A stretch of DNA of 50,646 bases from Gammaproteobacteria bacterium. GTDB lineage: Bacteria > Pseudomonadota > Gammaproteobacteria > Pseudomonadales > Azotimanducaceae. This document shows, piece by piece, positions 49,732 to 50,646 of the stretch. Each line of letters starts with the position of its first letter. Position 1 is the first letter of the stretch. The notes below the pieces were generated by a model. It saw only the letters and a program-made list of their open reading frames with translations, made no database searches and was not told where the DNA came from. The stretch lies in contig JAPPGK010000113.1 in NCBI GenBank assembly GCA_028821405.1, forward strand, positions 1 to 50,646, in the 5' to 3' direction. The position numbers and the translations under genes are program-made.

Positions 49732-50193
49732 TCAACCACTCAAGCCGACAGCACGCGACGCCAACAGGACCGCTGCCGGCGGCGCGAGGGCACAGGCACA
49801 GGGTATGCCTCGGGCATGGAAGCTATGCCCCTGGTCAGCGCGCGCCGCGACCACGAAGAGCGCAAGCAGCCCGGCCCCGGCAAGCAGCGCGAAACCGAAG
49901 TCCAGCGGACCGAGCCAAAGCCCCAGCACGGCCAAGAGCTTGCCATCGCCGCCGCCAAGCAGTCCGAACGAGTAGAGTCCCAATCCCGTTGCGAGACCCG
50001 CCGCTGCGCACAGCAGTGCACCGCTGACGGTACCGCCGAGGCCTTGCGGCACGGCAAACGCGACCACAAACCAACCCGCGACCAAGGCCAACGTTGTCCA
50101 ATGGGGGATTTCACGGCGATGCCAATCTGTCCATGCCGTGGACAGCACGACCAAGACCGCAGCCCACAAAATCCCCGCGGCAAACCAGCCCAT
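49732..50193 (-). CDS. cpaA: A24 prepilin peptidase CpaA/TadV
   Basis: The 153-residue membrane peptidase has the catalytic aspartates Asp23 ('TDWHRREIPHW') and Asp83 in the GxGD motif ('LLGGGDGKLLA'). It has about six hydrophobic segments and no N-terminal methylase domain, as is normal for TadV. It cleaves Flp and the TadE-type pseudopilins. It is the second gene of the locus, 81 bp after the pilin. Confidence 0.92.
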   Translation of the reverse strand: MGWFAAGILWAAVLVVLSTAWTDWHRREIPHWTTLALVAGWFVVAFAVPQGLGGTVSGALLCAAAGLATGLGLYSFGLLGGGDGKLLAVLGLWLGPLDFGFALLAGAGLLALFVVAARADQGHSFHARGIPCACALAPPAAVLLASRAVGLSG

Positions 50194-50274
50194 CCGTACC
50201 GGCAGACCAGCGTCTGGCCATCCCGGGGGATCCCCCCAAGCTGGCCTTCCAAGCCACCAGATGCCTAGGTCGGA

Positions 50275-50523
50275 CTAGCCGCTGGTAGAGCCAGCGTTCT
50301 TGACGGACTTCTCGGCGGCCTCCATCTGGGTTTCCATCTCTTCGAACAGGCCTTTGAAAGCACCCCCGAGGATGGCCGCACCGGTGCCCACGACCGCAAC
50401 CACGGCCACAACGATCAATGCGTACTCGACCGTCGACACACCGCGCTTGACTGCAAGAAACGCTTTGGTGCGGGCAAACAGACGCCGGGTTGCGTCCCGG
50501 ACTGCCACTGTTGTGTTGGTCAT
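50275..50523 (-). CDS. flp: Flp-type major pilin
   Basis: The 82-residue prepilin has a leader of about 28 residues and a cleavage site 'KRG|VSTVEYALI' with the Glu-Tyr pair at +5/+6 typical of Flp pilins. The hydrophobic stretch 'ALIVVAVVAVVGTGAAILGG' and a charged tail follow. The ATG at 50523 is preferred over the GTG one codon earlier, with AAGGG upstream. It is the first gene of the Tad locus. Confidence 0.93.
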   Translation of the reverse strand: MTNTTVAVRDATRRLFARTKAFLAVKRGVSTVEYALIVVAVVAVVGTGAAILGGAFKGLFEEMETQMEAAEKSVKNAGSTSG

Positions 50524-50548
50524 CACATCCCTTCCCTAGTTAGAGGAA

Positions 50549-50592
50549 AAACAGAGTCCTAGCTTAAGCGCTGGGTCCGTTTTTGGCAAGCG
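50549..50592 (-). promoter_or_regulatory. Weak promoter candidate for the flp operon
   Basis: On the minus strand TTGCCA and TAAGCT stand 17 bp apart (within 50560-50588). The -10 matches only three of six bases, so this is tentative. An AT-rich leader (CTGTTTTTCCTC) follows. Confidence 0.25.
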
Positions 50593-50646
50593 AGCGTACT
50601 GTCCAACGCGAAGTGAGGGTGAAGCCAAAGGCCGATTCCAACGCGA

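Overview
This window looks like chromosomal DNA of a high-GC Gram-negative bacterium, most likely a free-living or symbiotic gammaproteobacterium. The grounds are a TonB-dependent receptor, an outer-membrane barrel protein, a secretin, a Kdo-pathway type sugar isomerase, an AmtB transporter, and sigma70-like promoters with 17-bp spacers. No rRNA, tRNA, CRISPR array or intact insertion sequence is visible, so the assignment below phylum level is inference.

Left part (1-9.1 kb): a small SutA-like protein whose stop codon lies in the end of a MITE-like element; then, all on the minus strand, a pair of TIGR04282/TIGR04283 'arsenosugar' glycosyltransferases coupled to a large alpha/beta-hydrolase-domain protein, a SpoIIM-family membrane protein coupled to a second membrane protein, a small secreted protein, and a hisN-like phosphatase / sulfatase / KdsD-like isomerase operon.

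Signalling island (9.1-17.3 kb): two paralogous single-chain phosphorelay proteins (GAF-PAS-HisKA-HATPase-receiver-winged helix) flank an orphan plasmid-type ParB gene and a frameshifted TetR gene. A TetR-operator-like palindrome sits at the predicted start of transcription of the ParB gene. An unusual run of six consecutive hairpins fills the gap after the second sensor.

Central minus-strand block (17.3-30.8 kb): pseudokinase-PEGA-FGE-like protein, AmtB, a Roadblock/LC7-like protein with a disordered tail, a 990-residue TonB receptor, a second pseudokinase-FGE-like protein, and a fused MFS/spermidine-synthase-like protein. Both kinase-like proteins have lost the catalytic lysine and the catalytic aspartate, and both FGE-like domains lack the catalytic cysteines, so they are probably scaffolds or receptors.

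Right part (31-50.6 kb): an outer-membrane barrel, two tandem paralogous secreted cysteine-containing proteins of unknown family, a membrane protein with a vWA-like domain and a TonB-C-like domain, a second Roadblock/LC7-like protein with a near-consensus promoter, and a complete Tad (Flp) pilus locus. In transcription order the locus runs Flp pilin, prepilin peptidase, CpaB, secretin, lipoprotein, CpaE/TadZ, TadE, TadE-like, TadG-like, TadA, TadB, TadC, with a TPR-SPOR lipoprotein inverted in the middle. Many Tad genes overlap by 4 bp. The Tad locus makes the pilus. The adjacent Roadblock-like and vWA/TonB-C proteins, together with the Roadblock-like paralogue near the pseudokinases, suggest an undescribed regulatory or scaffolding set; that link is inference.
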